This document shows, piece by piece, positions 7,908 to 16,181 of a DNA stretch of 44,177 bases. Under the pieces are notes generated by a model that was not told the origin of the DNA, did no database searches, and saw nothing but the letters and a program-made list of their open reading frames with translations. The position numbers were made by a program, and so were the translations under genes. The stretch's first letter is position 1, and each line of letters starts with the position of its first letter. Source of the stretch: an uncultured Prevotella sp. (GTDB taxonomy: Bacteria > Bacteroidota > Bacteroidia > Bacteroidales > Bacteroidaceae); NCBI GenBank assembly GCA_900314365.1, contig OMVH01000193.1, positions 1 through 44,177 of the forward strand, given 5' to 3'.

Positions 7908-8444
7908 ATGCGCATCATACTCATCCGTCATACAAGCGTCGACGTGCCCATAGGCACCTGCTATGGGTGGAGCGACGTCCCTGTAGCCTCGACCTTTGCC
8001 GAGGAAGCAGCTATAACATCAGAGAATCTCAAAAAGTACGGTCCCATGGATGCCGTATTCTCGTCGCCTCTGACACGGGCCCGTAAGCTCGCAGCTTTCT
8101 GCGGATACCCCCATCCGCAGATTGACGAACGACTGAAGGAGATGAACATGGGCGACTGGGAGATGCGACTCTACGACGAAATTGCAGCCCACGATCCGCG
8201 TATACTAGAATGGTACCGCGACTACATGAACCTTAGTTGTACCGGCGGTGAAAGCTATCAGGATGTTTATCGGCGCGTGGCCTCCTTTCTTGACGACACT
8301 ATGAAAGGTCCCTGGCAACAAGTAGCAGTCTTCGCCCATGCAGGAGTATTGGTCTGCGCCGGTATCTGGGGCGGTCTGTTCTCTAAAGCCGAAGCCTACG
8401 ACAACTTGGTCAGTTACGGGGGAATTGAAGTAGTGGAGAAATAA
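7908..8444 (+). CDS. cobC: Histidine-phosphatase-family alpha-ribazole phosphatase
   Basis: A 178-aa phosphoglycerate-mutase-like phosphatase. It begins MRIILIRHTSV, where the His of RHT is the phosphorylated nucleophile. It also shows FSSPLTRARKLA, LKEMNMGDWE and the second catalytic His in VFAHAGVL. Position 6 bp after cobS in a cob cluster points to dephosphorylation of alpha-ribazole 5'-phosphate (or cobalamin phosphate) as its role; the fold alone would not separate it from other histidine phosphatases. It ends the cob run and converges on the GH20 gene. Confidence 0.85.
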   Translation: MRIILIRHTSVDVPIGTCYGWSDVPVASTFAEEAAITSENLKKYGPMDAVFSSPLTRARKLAAFCGYPHPQIDERLKEMNMGDWEMRLYDEIAAHDPRILEWYRDYMNLSCTGGESYQDVYRRVASFLDDTMKGPWQQVAVFAHAGVLVCAGIWGGLFSKAEAYDNLVSYGGIEVVEK

Positions 8445-8473
8445 TAATCCCCAGCTCCTTGCGGGAACCGGGG
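8439..8473 (-). terminator. Putative intrinsic terminator after the GH20 gene
   Basis: On the minus strand a 10-bp stem (CCCCGGTTCC with GGAGCTGGGG, two G-T pairs, 5-nt loop CGCAA) is followed by ATTATTATTT. On the plus strand the same arms have two mismatches and no T-run, so it serves the GH84-GH20 unit rather than cobC. Confidence 0.5.
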
Positions 8474-8524
8474 AATGGATTCTACCCATATCGCAAACAT
8501 CTGTCTGTCAGCTACAGAGCAAAC

Positions 8525-10210
8525 CTACTCCAAGGTTTGGGTCTTGAGAAGTTGCTTCGGACAATAGTTGTAACCGGCAAGGCGCCAGAATCTGGTATCA
8601 GCCGACACCCTGCGACGGAAGTCTTCATAGTTCTTCCTTGCCTTGGAAGTCCACCCAGCCTCAGCAATAGCTATCAGACGCGGCAAAGCCAGATATTCGA
8701 GATAGCGATTGTCTGAGACATGCTCGGTCCAGAAGGTTGCCAACACTCCTTTATAATGCTTTCCGTACCCAGCCTCAAGGTCAGCCGGAACAGGCTCTGC
8801 GGCATAAGTCACTGAGAGACTGTCGGCGCCGTTGCCTGCGGCATCGGGCTCATCAGCATCGGTGCTCTGCTTGCGGTTGATATAATAGGGCCCATAGAAT
8901 GAGATTATATTGTCGAGTCCCATGCTGGAAGCTTTTCGTGCCCCAGCAGCAGCCGGGTTCCAGCAGTAGACTGTAGGACCGGCCTTTTTCACATCGTCAA
9001 GCCCTGCATCCTTGGCTGTTATGGCCTCATTCCACACACAGGTATGACATCCTTTTCCCTTTAAGAACTCAGCCATCTCAAGAATGAAACGGCTCTGAAG
9101 AGCACGGAAGCTTGGAAGCCCCTCACGACTGACTAAGGCCTGGCAAAGCTCGTTTTTCTCCCACGCCGCTGTGGGGCATTCGTCACCGCCAATGTGTATC
9201 TGCTTCGAGGGAAAGAGCGGAATGAGCTCTGAAAGGATATCCTTGGCAAATTGGACAGCAGCGGGATTGGCCACGTTGAGCACATCCTCGGAAATACCCC
9301 ATCCAGTCCAAACCTTATGCTCTCCTTGGGGTGTACAGCTGAACTCCGGATAAGCGGTCATAGCGGCTGTGAAATGACCGGGCATGTCGACCTCGGGAAT
9401 AACCTCTATATGAAGTTTGCGGGCGTAGGCTACAACATCCTTTATCTCTTCCTGCGTGTAGAAGTAAGGACCGTAGGGCTTACGCAACCAGTAAACACCT
9501 TTATCCATATCAACGAAACGACTGTCCTCTGCCACTGAGCCCACAGAGGTCAGCCTTGGATACTTCTTGATTTCTACTCTCCAGCCCTGGTCATCAGTGA
9601 GATGCCAGTGGAAACGATTCATCTTGTAGTCAGCCATCAGACGGAGCATCTTCTTTACCTCGTCAGTAGTGAAGAAGTGGCGCGACACGTCGAGCATAAA
9701 GCCACGATAGGGGAAGCGCGGTGCATCGACAATCTCGACTGCAGGCAGAGTAAGAGCTTTCAAACTGACATCTTCTTTTCCTGCCAACACTTGGGCTGGC
9801 ATCAGATGCATCAGCGAACGGAAAGCGTAAAAGAATCCCGACGAGGTGGAGGCTGTCACTTGAATACCGCGGGAATTCAATCTCAGCCGATAACCCTCCG
9901 CTGGAATGGAGGCCTCGAAACGAAGTTGCATAAAGGCCTTTGCCGATCCACTGCTTAAACGTGGTCGCAACGAGGTGGCAGCAACGAGATGCTCTATAAA
10001 AACGCGGGCCTCAGCAACGAGGCTGTCAGGTAAATGATTGGTACTCACCACAAAGCCCTGACGCAAACGACAGCTACCTTCAAGCATCTGTACCGACACG
10101 GGCCGCGGAGTGATGTTCACAGTCGACTGGGCCGCCATAACAGAACCAGAGGGCAGCATAAAGAGGAAGGCCACAAGGACCTTCCACCAATTTCCTTGAA
10201 TACTCATCAT
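8525..10210 (-). CDS. GH20 beta-N-acetylhexosaminidase
   Basis: Exo-acting enzyme removing terminal beta-GlcNAc/GalNAc by substrate-assisted catalysis. The 561-aa protein has a signal-like N-terminus (VLVAFLFMLPSGSVMA; start Met1 or Met2). An N-terminal GH20b domain runs from about 30 to 160. The catalytic barrel has FMLDVSRHFF, FHWHLTDDQGWRVEI, EVIPEVDMPGHF and the catalytic Asp-Glu pair in HIGGDECP (D343, E344). It ends with FWTEHVSD and AEAGW motifs. Length is normal for single-domain Bacteroidales enzymes. It lies 33 bp downstream of the GH84 gene on the same strand, so the two probably form one transcript. Both cleave N-acetylhexosamines, which suggests host or mucin-type glycans or cell-wall-derived amino sugars; the linkage cannot be told. 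Confidence 0.93.
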   Translation of the reverse strand: MMSIQGNWWKVLVAFLFMLPSGSVMAAQSTVNITPRPVSVQMLEGSCRLRQGFVVSTNHLPDSLVAEARVFIEHLVAATSLRPRLSSGSAKAFMQLRFEASIPAEGYRLRLNSRGIQVTASTSSGFFYAFRSLMHLMPAQVLAGKEDVSLKALTLPAVEIVDAPRFPYRGFMLDVSRHFFTTDEVKKMLRLMADYKMNRFHWHLTDDQGWRVEIKKYPRLTSVGSVAEDSRFVDMDKGVYWLRKPYGPYFYTQEEIKDVVAYARKLHIEVIPEVDMPGHFTAAMTAYPEFSCTPQGEHKVWTGWGISEDVLNVANPAAVQFAKDILSELIPLFPSKQIHIGGDECPTAAWEKNELCQALVSREGLPSFRALQSRFILEMAEFLKGKGCHTCVWNEAITAKDAGLDDVKKAGPTVYCWNPAAAGARKASSMGLDNIISFYGPYYINRKQSTDADEPDAAGNGADSLSVTYAAEPVPADLEAGYGKHYKGVLATFWTEHVSDNRYLEYLALPRLIAIAEAGWTSKARKNYEDFRRRVSADTRFWRLAGYNYCPKQLLKTQTLE

Positions 10211-10243
10211 GCTGTTTTGTTACTTTGAGTCAAGCCATCAACA

Positions 10244-12211
10244 TCAAATCTTTCCCGTCAGAAGTTCCTTGAGAAAGGGACGGAGCACCTTGGCTGAAGG
10301 CTCCGCCTGACGTAATACAAGCTTTATGTCGCTTCCCATGCCTGTAAGTATCTTGAATTGGTAAGTGGGGTCTACATCGATTCCTGAAGCTTTCTTGAAA
10401 GCTACTGCAGCCTTACCCTTGAGCTGTTTCCCATCAATAGGAGCTCCACTCTTGCTACGAGCCTCTACAAGATCAGCACTCCATTCGGTCATATCGCGGA
10501 GCTTGATAACCCACGGACGAATATCCTCCCACATCAAGCGATCGGAAGCAGAGGCCGACTCGCCGAGCTTAGCCAGAGCCACTGCGGCTCTGTTCACCTT
10601 CTTCAGCTCATCGAGCAGAGGCTGGGCTTCGGCGGTATTAGCCCGCCAGGTTCTGATAGCCGCAGCAAGTGCCGACTCACCGTCGAAGTAGCGGAGGTTG
10701 TCAACAGCATCCTGAAAATAAGGCGAAAGCCGAGAACCAAAGATTGCATCGGAAGCAGCCTGCCAAGCCTTCATATTGTCGAACGACGACATGTTCCAGC
10801 TGTAATCGGCCACACTGAAGAGAGCCACTTTACTACCTTCTCCCTGCTGCATGGGATTGCAGATGAGTGTCTTCACTCCCTTCATGTCAGCAGATAGACG
10901 GGCCTTGCTGTCTATCCACGCCTCGTCGGCAAAGTTATTGTACGTGTCGGCCATGAACAGTTTGGTCACATCGTTGTCATTGCATGGATAATTCCACCAC
11001 CAGGCTACATCGCGACCGAGCCAGCTCTTTACAAGGGCAGGGTCGTGGGTATTAGGCACTGTCCACACAGCTGCGCCTGTTATATAGATATTGGTCTTCT
11101 GAGGAGTGGACGAGAGCGACTGGAAAAAACGCTCAGCCTTGTCGCGCTTGACCCATGAGTAGGCGTAGAGCTGGGGCACGTAGTTGAGAGCCTTCACTGT
11201 GTCGGCGGCATTAGTTCCGGGCTTGTTCCATCGATTATCGACCAAATGCTGAAGTTCCGTGAGTCTGCGTGCCGCGAGATTAAGACTCGCCGTATCGTCA
11301 GGCACTCCGCAGTCGTCCACGAAAACGCCGAACTGCCGCAGGCCAAGGTTGTGCATAGCTTGGAACTTACCCATAGTCCGTTCGAGGACATTGGGTTGAG
11401 CCGGATCGACAAAAGCAGTGCCCGGATGGATAGCCCAAATGAAATTCACTTTGCACTTGTGGGCCACCTCCACCATCGACTGCATCATTCCAGCCGTCAT
11501 GTAACCTATTTCGCGCTGCGCTTCCGTGATTGTAGTAGGATAAGGCTGATCCCAAGCCTTGGAATGATAAGGGTCGCTCTTGGCTCCATACATGTAGGTA
11601 TTCATCTTGTAGCGAGCCATAAATCGGAACAGGTCCTCGGTCACTTCCTTAGTGTAAGGCACGCCATAATAGCCTTCAATGATGCCACGGTCGCGGATGT
11701 CAGCATAGTCGACGATGTCGACAGTAGGCATAGCCCGTTTCACTTCGTCGAGCATCTGTTCGAGAGAAGCCAAGCCACAGAAGACCGCATCGGTATTTTC
11801 GCCTAAGATGACCATTCTCCATCGGCCCTCCTCACTGCGTAGCGAGAGCAGGTGACGGTCGTATTTTGGTTTGTTGAATACATCGCGTGGCAGACTCCAC
11901 CTCGTAGCCAGTCCGTCGGCAGCATCGTTCCTTCCGTTGACTCCAAGGAGAAGGACGGCTCCTTCCTCAGGCATCGACTCAGCGACAGCCGATTTGATAG
12001 CGTGCTCTGCAAGAATCTCCTGTGCACGGCTTACGGTGACAGCATCGATATCCGGCCCTGCCACCACCGTCACCTTCCCGGGCTTCCTCACATTCTGCCC
12101 TGTGGCAGAGATGTTGTGAGGCGTTGGCCAAATGGTGTAAGGCTGGCCTGCAAGGATGCGTAAGGCCGGGAAAACTAAACTCAGCATTAGCAAAAGTGTT
12201 CTCAGTCTCAT
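10244..12211 (-). CDS. GH84 beta-N-acetylglucosaminidase (O-GlcNAcase / hyaluronidase-type)
   Basis: A 655-aa protein with a signal peptide (MRLRTLLLMLSLVFPALRILAG). An N-terminal GH84/115-type alpha/beta domain (about 25-165) ends in a LGENTDAVFCGLASL segment. The catalytic barrel starts at RDRGIIEGYYGVPY (174-186), and the neighbouring catalytic aspartates lie in FGVFVDD (D299-D300), matching the DD pair of GH84. The C-terminal helical bundle runs from about 460. The family removes beta-GlcNAc with retention of configuration. Transcribed first in a pair with the GH20 gene. No good promoter is seen directly upstream: the 123-bp gap to the oxidoreductase operon holds that operon's terminator and only a loose TAATTTTG. 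Confidence 0.92.
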   Translation of the reverse strand: MRLRTLLLMLSLVFPALRILAGQPYTIWPTPHNISATGQNVRKPGKVTVVAGPDIDAVTVSRAQEILAEHAIKSAVAESMPEEGAVLLLGVNGRNDAADGLATRWSLPRDVFNKPKYDRHLLSLRSEEGRWRMVILGENTDAVFCGLASLEQMLDEVKRAMPTVDIVDYADIRDRGIIEGYYGVPYTKEVTEDLFRFMARYKMNTYMYGAKSDPYHSKAWDQPYPTTITEAQREIGYMTAGMMQSMVEVAHKCKVNFIWAIHPGTAFVDPAQPNVLERTMGKFQAMHNLGLRQFGVFVDDCGVPDDTASLNLAARRLTELQHLVDNRWNKPGTNAADTVKALNYVPQLYAYSWVKRDKAERFFQSLSSTPQKTNIYITGAAVWTVPNTHDPALVKSWLGRDVAWWWNYPCNDNDVTKLFMADTYNNFADEAWIDSKARLSADMKGVKTLICNPMQQGEGSKVALFSVADYSWNMSSFDNMKAWQAASDAIFGSRLSPYFQDAVDNLRYFDGESALAAAIRTWRANTAEAQPLLDELKKVNRAAVALAKLGESASASDRLMWEDIRPWVIKLRDMTEWSADLVEARSKSGAPIDGKQLKGKAAVAFKKASGIDVDPTYQFKILTGMGSDIKLVLRQAEPSAKVLRPFLKELLTGKI

Positions 12212-12270
12212 GTTCTTTTCTGTTTATTGAATAATTAGCTATAAAAAGTGATAGATGTAAGTCTGAACCT

Positions 12271-12301
12271 TAAAAGGCAGCTCGCATCACTGCGCGCTGC
12301 C
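12271..12301 (-). terminator. Intrinsic terminator of the ffh-folD-oxidoreductase operon
   Basis: On the minus strand GGCAGCGCGCA, loop GTGA, TGCGAGCTGCC (11-bp stem, one mismatch) is followed by TTTTAA. It lies 34 bp after the stop of the gamma subunit. Confidence 0.75.
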
Positions 12302-12334
12302 CATCAAAATTAGAGAGTTATAAAAAACAAGTTA

Positions 12335-12877
12335 TTATTGTTTGACAATAATCTTCATTCCTTCGTCCACAGCCTGCATGTTGAGTGGAATCATGTTGTG
12401 GTGGCGCTCAGGAAGCGTTTTATAGAGGGCTTTGTTCAGTCCTTCGGTACTCACCACCGGACAGACCTTTAGCAAGCCGCCGAGGACAATCATATTGAAG
12501 ACCTTAGCATTCTTCATCTCAGCCGCCTTGTCCATGGCATCAATCCTATAGACTGTGATGTCCTTACGTGCAGGCGGATTGATGACACCGTAGCCGTCGT
12601 AAATAAGAATACCTCCAGGCTTCACCTTGGGTTCAAACTTATCCAACGAAGGCTGGTTGAGAACTATGGCCACATCGTACTTGCTCAATATCGGTGAGCT
12701 GATGCGGTCGTCACTGACGATGACCGTCACGTTGGCGGTGCCTCCGCGCTGTTCCGGACCGTAGGCAGGCATCCACGTGACCTCCTTGCCTTCCATCAAA
12801 CCGGAGTAAGCGAGAATCTTGCCCATAGAGAGCACACCCTGACCGCCGAAACCTGATATAATAATCTCCTTCTTCAT
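12335..12877 (-). CDS. 2-oxoacid:ferredoxin oxidoreductase, gamma subunit
   Basis: A 180-aa cytosolic subunit starting MKKEIIISGFGGQGVLSMGK, with the glycine-rich GFGGQGV loop and MPAYGPEQRGGTANVTV that define the gamma domain of pyruvate/2-oxoacid:ferredoxin oxidoreductases. In the four-subunit enzymes it helps complete the active site around thiamine diphosphate and CoA. The start (ATG at 12877) overlaps the stop of the beta subunit in an ATGA, so translation is coupled. It is the last gene before the terminator at 12271-12301. Confidence 0.92.
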   Translation of the reverse strand: MKKEIIISGFGGQGVLSMGKILAYSGLMEGKEVTWMPAYGPEQRGGTANVTVIVSDDRISSPILSKYDVAIVLNQPSLDKFEPKVKPGGILIYDGYGVINPPARKDITVYRIDAMDKAAEMKNAKVFNMIVLGGLLKVCPVVSTEGLNKALYKTLPERHHNMIPLNMQAVDEGMKIIVKQ

Positions 12878-13641
12878 TCGTCCAACGTATTCTTTAAGTC
12901 GCCTTTGACATACTCTTTAAACATGTGCTCCTCCATCCACTGGTTAGCCTTCACTGGCGATAGTTTCCAGCCACTGTTGCATGTGGAGACAATTTCAACG
13001 AGAGAGGATCCCTTGCCCTGCATCGAAGCCGTGAAAGCTTTCTTGATGGCTGCCTTGGCCTTGCGGATGGCAGCTACGGTCTCCACGCTCTGTCGCGTGA
13101 CGTAGCACGTACCCTGCAGGTGGGAGGCAAGTTCTGTGATATTAAGCGGATAGCCATGCAGCTCCGGGTCGCGGCCATAGGGGCAAGTACTCGTCTTCTG
13201 GCCAATGAGTGTTGTCGGTGCCATTTGTCCTCCGGTCATACCGTAAATGGCATTGTTGATAAAGATGATGCAGATGTTCTCTCCCCGGTTGAGCGCATGA
13301 ATAGTCTCACACGTACCGATACAAGCCAGGTCACCGTCGCCCTGATAGGTGAAGACCAGTCGGTCGGGCCAAAGCCGCTTGATGGCAGTGGCCACCGAAG
13401 GTGCGCGCCCGTGAGCGGCTTCCTGCCAGTCGATGTCGAGATAGCGGTAGGCGAAGACGGCACAACCCACAGGGCAGACACCGACGGCCTTGTCCTCCAT
13501 CCCCATTTCTTCTATTACCTCAGCCACGAGCTTATGCACCTCGCCATGGGAACATCCCGGGCAATAATGCATAGGTGTATCATTCATAAGCGTTGGCTTC
13601 GCGTACACCAGATTTTCGGGTGCTATGATGTCATTATTCAT
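12874..13641 (-). CDS. 2-oxoacid:ferredoxin oxidoreductase, beta subunit (thiamine-diphosphate binding)
   Basis: A 255-aa subunit with CPGCSHGEVHKL near the N-terminus and the thiamine-diphosphate/Mg motif GDGDLACIGTCETIHALNRG, continuing IINNAIYGMTGGQ. HGRAPSVATAIKR precedes it. These are characteristic of the beta chain of KOR/VOR-type enzymes, which oxidatively decarboxylate 2-oxoacids to acyl-CoA with ferredoxin, or run in reverse. Whether the substrate is 2-oxoglutarate or branched-chain 2-oxoacids cannot be fixed from motifs. It sits 50 bp downstream of the alpha gene and overlaps the gamma gene by 4 bp. Confidence 0.92.
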   Translation of the reverse strand: MNNDIIAPENLVYAKPTLMNDTPMHYCPGCSHGEVHKLVAEVIEEMGMEDKAVGVCPVGCAVFAYRYLDIDWQEAAHGRAPSVATAIKRLWPDRLVFTYQGDGDLACIGTCETIHALNRGENICIIFINNAIYGMTGGQMAPTTLIGQKTSTCPYGRDPELHGYPLNITELASHLQGTCYVTRQSVETVAAIRKAKAAIKKAFTASMQGKGSSLVEIVSTCNSGWKLSPVKANQWMEEHMFKEYVKGDLKNTLDE

Positions 13642-13691
13642 AATGTTCGCGTCTTTTAATAATCCTATACGAAAGTTTCCCTTTGAGTAGC

Positions 13692-14765
13692 TCAGAGTTT
13701 CTTGAGAGCCTCTACTATCTCCTCAGGTTCAGGCACGATGCCTCCGAGTCGTCCGAAGTGCTCTACCTTTACCTTACCGTTGATGGCGAGCTTCACATCC
13801 TGAATCATCTGTCCTGCATTGATTTCAGAAACCAGGACACCCTTCTTGCCTTCGGCCACACGTGCTATCTCCTTGGATGGGAAAGGCCAAAGCGTGATGG
13901 GCCGGAAGAGCCCTACCTTCATACCCTCGGCACGTGCTATCTCAACAGCCTTTTCACCAATGCGGGCAGCACTTCCAAAACTCACGAGCACGTAGTCGGC
14001 ATCGTCAAGCTGCTGTTCCTCGAAGCGCACCTCATTTCGCTCAGCCTCGGCATATTTTTCCTGGAGATGAAGATTGCGCACCTCCATGACCTCGGGCTTC
14101 AGTTCGAGTGATGTGAGAATATTGGGCTGGCGGTCCTTCGTACGGCCTATAGTTGCCCAAGGGCACTGCTGCCGTATTTCCTCCTCGGTGCGGCGCTTCT
14201 TGAAAGGCGGCAACACCACCTTCTCCATCATCTGGCCGATGACGCCGTCGGAAAGAATCATCACGGGATTGCGATACTTGAAGGCCAGGTCGAAAGCCAA
14301 GTCCACGAAGTCGGCCATCTCCTGCACAGAGTTGGGAGCCAACACAATAACGTGATAATCGCCATTGCCACCGCCACGCGTAGCCTGGAAATAGTCGCTC
14401 TGAGAGGGTTGAATGGTCCCCAGTCCGGGGCCTCCACGCTGCACGTTGACTATGAGTGCAGGAATCTCAGACCCTGCCATATAGGCTATACCCTCCTGCA
14501 TGAGGGCCACACCGGGTGACGATGACGATGTCATGACCCGCTTGCCGGCACCACCTCCGCCATAGAGCATATTCACTGCCGACACCTCGCTCTCAGCCTG
14601 CAGCACCACCATACCGGTGGTTTCCCAAGGCTTGAGCTGTGCAAGTGTCTCAAGCACCTCACTCTGAGGTGTTATGGGATAGCCGAAATAGCCGTCGCAC
14701 CCGCAGCGGATGGCTGCGCGGGCGAGAGCCTCATTACCTTTCATCAAAACTGCTTCTTCTGCCAT
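13692..14765 (-). CDS. vorB: 2-oxoacid:ferredoxin oxidoreductase, alpha subunit (VorB/KorA-like)
   Basis: A 357-aa subunit beginning MAEEAVLMKGNEALARAA. It carries GYFGYPITPQSEVLE, QAESEVSAVNMLYGG, TSSSSPGVALMQEGIAYMAG and NVQRGGPGLGT, all typical of the alpha chain that binds the pyrimidine side of thiamine diphosphate. The C-terminal transketolase-like domain starts near 240. Bacteroidales homologues are usually named 3-methyl-2-oxobutanoate dehydrogenase subunit VorB, but the assignment to branched-chain 2-oxoacids versus 2-oxoglutarate is by similarity only. It follows the ferredoxin gene by 3 bp and heads the beta and gamma genes. Confidence 0.9.
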   Translation of the reverse strand: MAEEAVLMKGNEALARAAIRCGCDGYFGYPITPQSEVLETLAQLKPWETTGMVVLQAESEVSAVNMLYGGGGAGKRVMTSSSSPGVALMQEGIAYMAGSEIPALIVNVQRGGPGLGTIQPSQSDYFQATRGGGNGDYHVIVLAPNSVQEMADFVDLAFDLAFKYRNPVMILSDGVIGQMMEKVVLPPFKKRRTEEEIRQQCPWATIGRTKDRQPNILTSLELKPEVMEVRNLHLQEKYAEAERNEVRFEEQQLDDADYVLVSFGSAARIGEKAVEIARAEGMKVGLFRPITLWPFPSKEIARVAEGKKGVLVSEINAGQMIQDVKLAINGKVKVEHFGRLGGIVPEPEEIVEALKKL

Positions 14766-14768
14766 CGT

Positions 14769-15002
14769 TCAGTCCTCCACTTTCTTTTTGTAAACAGTAA
14801 TACATCCGTCCGGGCACACAATTCCGCACGAGGCGCAGCCGATACAATCGTCGGGATGCAAGGCCTCGACATAAGGATAGCCATGGACGTTCACTTTCTT
14901 CTGAGCCAATGCAATTACATGCTTCGGGCAAGCCACGATGCACAGCTGACAGCCTTTACAGCGGTCGGCGTTGACTACAATGGCACCTTTGATTTTGCTC
15001 AT
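14769..15002 (-). CDS. 2[4Fe-4S] ferredoxin subunit of the oxidoreductase
   Basis: A 77-aa protein with two classic cluster motifs, CKGCQLCIVACP and CIGCASCGIVCP. It is the electron-transfer (delta) subunit of the adjacent oxidoreductase and passes electrons from thiamine diphosphate to soluble ferredoxin. The start is set at MSKIKGAIV (15002), because an in-frame extension to 15131 runs back through the TPR gene and has no ferredoxin features. It lies 43 bp after the TPR gene and 3 bp before the alpha subunit. Confidence 0.92.
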   Translation of the reverse strand: MSKIKGAIVVNADRCKGCQLCIVACPKHVIALAQKKVNVHGYPYVEALHPDDCIGCASCGIVCPDGCITVYKKKVED

Positions 15003-15045
15003 AATAATATAGTCTTTAAGTTTAACTTTTTTCGTTCCCTTTTTT

Positions 15046-15225
15046 TCAAGGGTTGTAAGCGTCCTTGTTGTAGAAGTCGAGGATGTCGATGAGCATCTGG
15101 CGTGCTTCCACGGCGGGCGATTCAGGGTCAAGGGCTATGGCCTCCATGTAGCAGTTGAGGGCTTTCTGCCAGTCGCCATGGCGACGGTGGTCATTCCCCT
15201 GAAGATACCATTCAGCGGCTGTCAT
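15046..15225 (-). CDS. Small TPR-containing protein (59 aa)
   Basis: A very short protein, MTAAEWYLQGND followed by one and a half tetratricopeptide-like helices (DWQKALNCYMEAIALDPES). The start at 15225 overlaps the folD stop in an ATGA; the longer frame to 15276 lies in folD. It sits just upstream of the ferredoxin subunit. A single TPR is too short to fold as a superhelix alone, so it may dimerise or bind one partner, perhaps the oxidoreductase; that is inference from position only. Confidence 0.8.
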   Translation of the reverse strand: MTAAEWYLQGNDHRRHGDWQKALNCYMEAIALDPESPAVEARQMLIDILDFYNKDAYNP

Positions 15226-16100
15226 TTGTAGTACTCCTTTCTTGCTGCAGCAAGCGTGTTCTTCATGAGGGAGCATATCGTCATGGGACCCACGCCGCCG
15301 GGCACGGGAGTGATGAAACTACACTTTGAAGCCACTTCACTGAACTTCACATCGCCATTGAGGCGATAACCGCGCTTCCTGGTAGCATCGGGCACGCGCG
15401 TGGTGCCGACATCGATGACCACAGCGCCCTCTTTCACCATGTCGGCAGTAACGAAGTCCGGACGGCCTATGGCGGCTATGATAATATCTGCCCTGCGGCA
15501 CTCCTCTTTCAGGTCAGCTGAATGGGAGTGGCAGACGGTGACTGTGGAGTCGCCATACTGCTTCTGCATCATGATCTGTGCCATGGGCTTGCCCACAATG
15601 TTGCTACGGCCTAGGATAACGCATTTCTTGCCCGATGTCTCTATCTTATAATGCCTGAGCAACGTGTAGATGCCTAAAGGCGTAGCCGAGATGAAGCAGG
15701 GCAGACCTATGGCCATACGCCCGACATTGACAGGGTGGAAGCCGTCGACATCCTTACGATAGTCAATGGCCATGATGATTTTCTGCTCGTCAATGTGCTT
15801 GGGCAGGGGTAGCTGGACAATAAAACCGTCGACGTTATCATCCTTGTTGAGCTTGTCAACGCAGGCCAGCAGCTCCTCCTCTGTCACGTCGTCCTCATAG
15901 CGGATGAGTGTTGACTTGAAGCCACACTGCTCGCAGGCTATCACCTTATTTTTTACGTAGGTCTCCGAACCACCGTCGTGCCCGACAAGCACGGCAGCCA
16001 AATGGGGCGGGCGGCAACCTGAGGCTACCATGCGCCTCACTTCCTCCGCTATCTCTGCCTTTATGGCTGTGGCCGTGGCCTTTCCGTCAATCAAAGTCAT
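15222..16100 (-). CDS. folD: Methylenetetrahydrofolate dehydrogenase / cyclohydrolase
   Basis: Bifunctional enzyme converting 5,10-methylene-THF to 10-formyl-THF with NADP. The 292-aa protein has ETYVKNKVIACEQCG with the catalytic Lys and Tyr, VDGFIVQLPLPKHI, KDVDGFHPVNVG, the Rossmann-loop VILGRSNIVGKPMA, and the C-terminal TPVPGGVGPMT. All signature blocks are intact and length is normal. It is transcribed after ffh (81-bp gap) and is coupled to the TPR gene by a 4-base overlap, so a one-carbon enzyme, the signal recognition particle and an oxidoreductase appear to share a transcript. Confidence 0.97.
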   Translation of the reverse strand: MTLIDGKATATAIKAEIAEEVRRMVASGCRPPHLAAVLVGHDGGSETYVKNKVIACEQCGFKSTLIRYEDDVTEEELLACVDKLNKDDNVDGFIVQLPLPKHIDEQKIIMAIDYRKDVDGFHPVNVGRMAIGLPCFISATPLGIYTLLRHYKIETSGKKCVILGRSNIVGKPMAQIMMQKQYGDSTVTVCHSHSADLKEECRRADIIIAAIGRPDFVTADMVKEGAVVIDVGTTRVPDATRKRGYRLNGDVKFSEVASKCSFITPVPGGVGPMTICSLMKNTLAAARKEYYK

Positions 16101-16181
16101 AATAAACTATTTTTGTATATCTTGCAATCGGTTCTTACCTCTTAGGCAACTGATTCACAGCACCCAAGAGATAATCATTCT

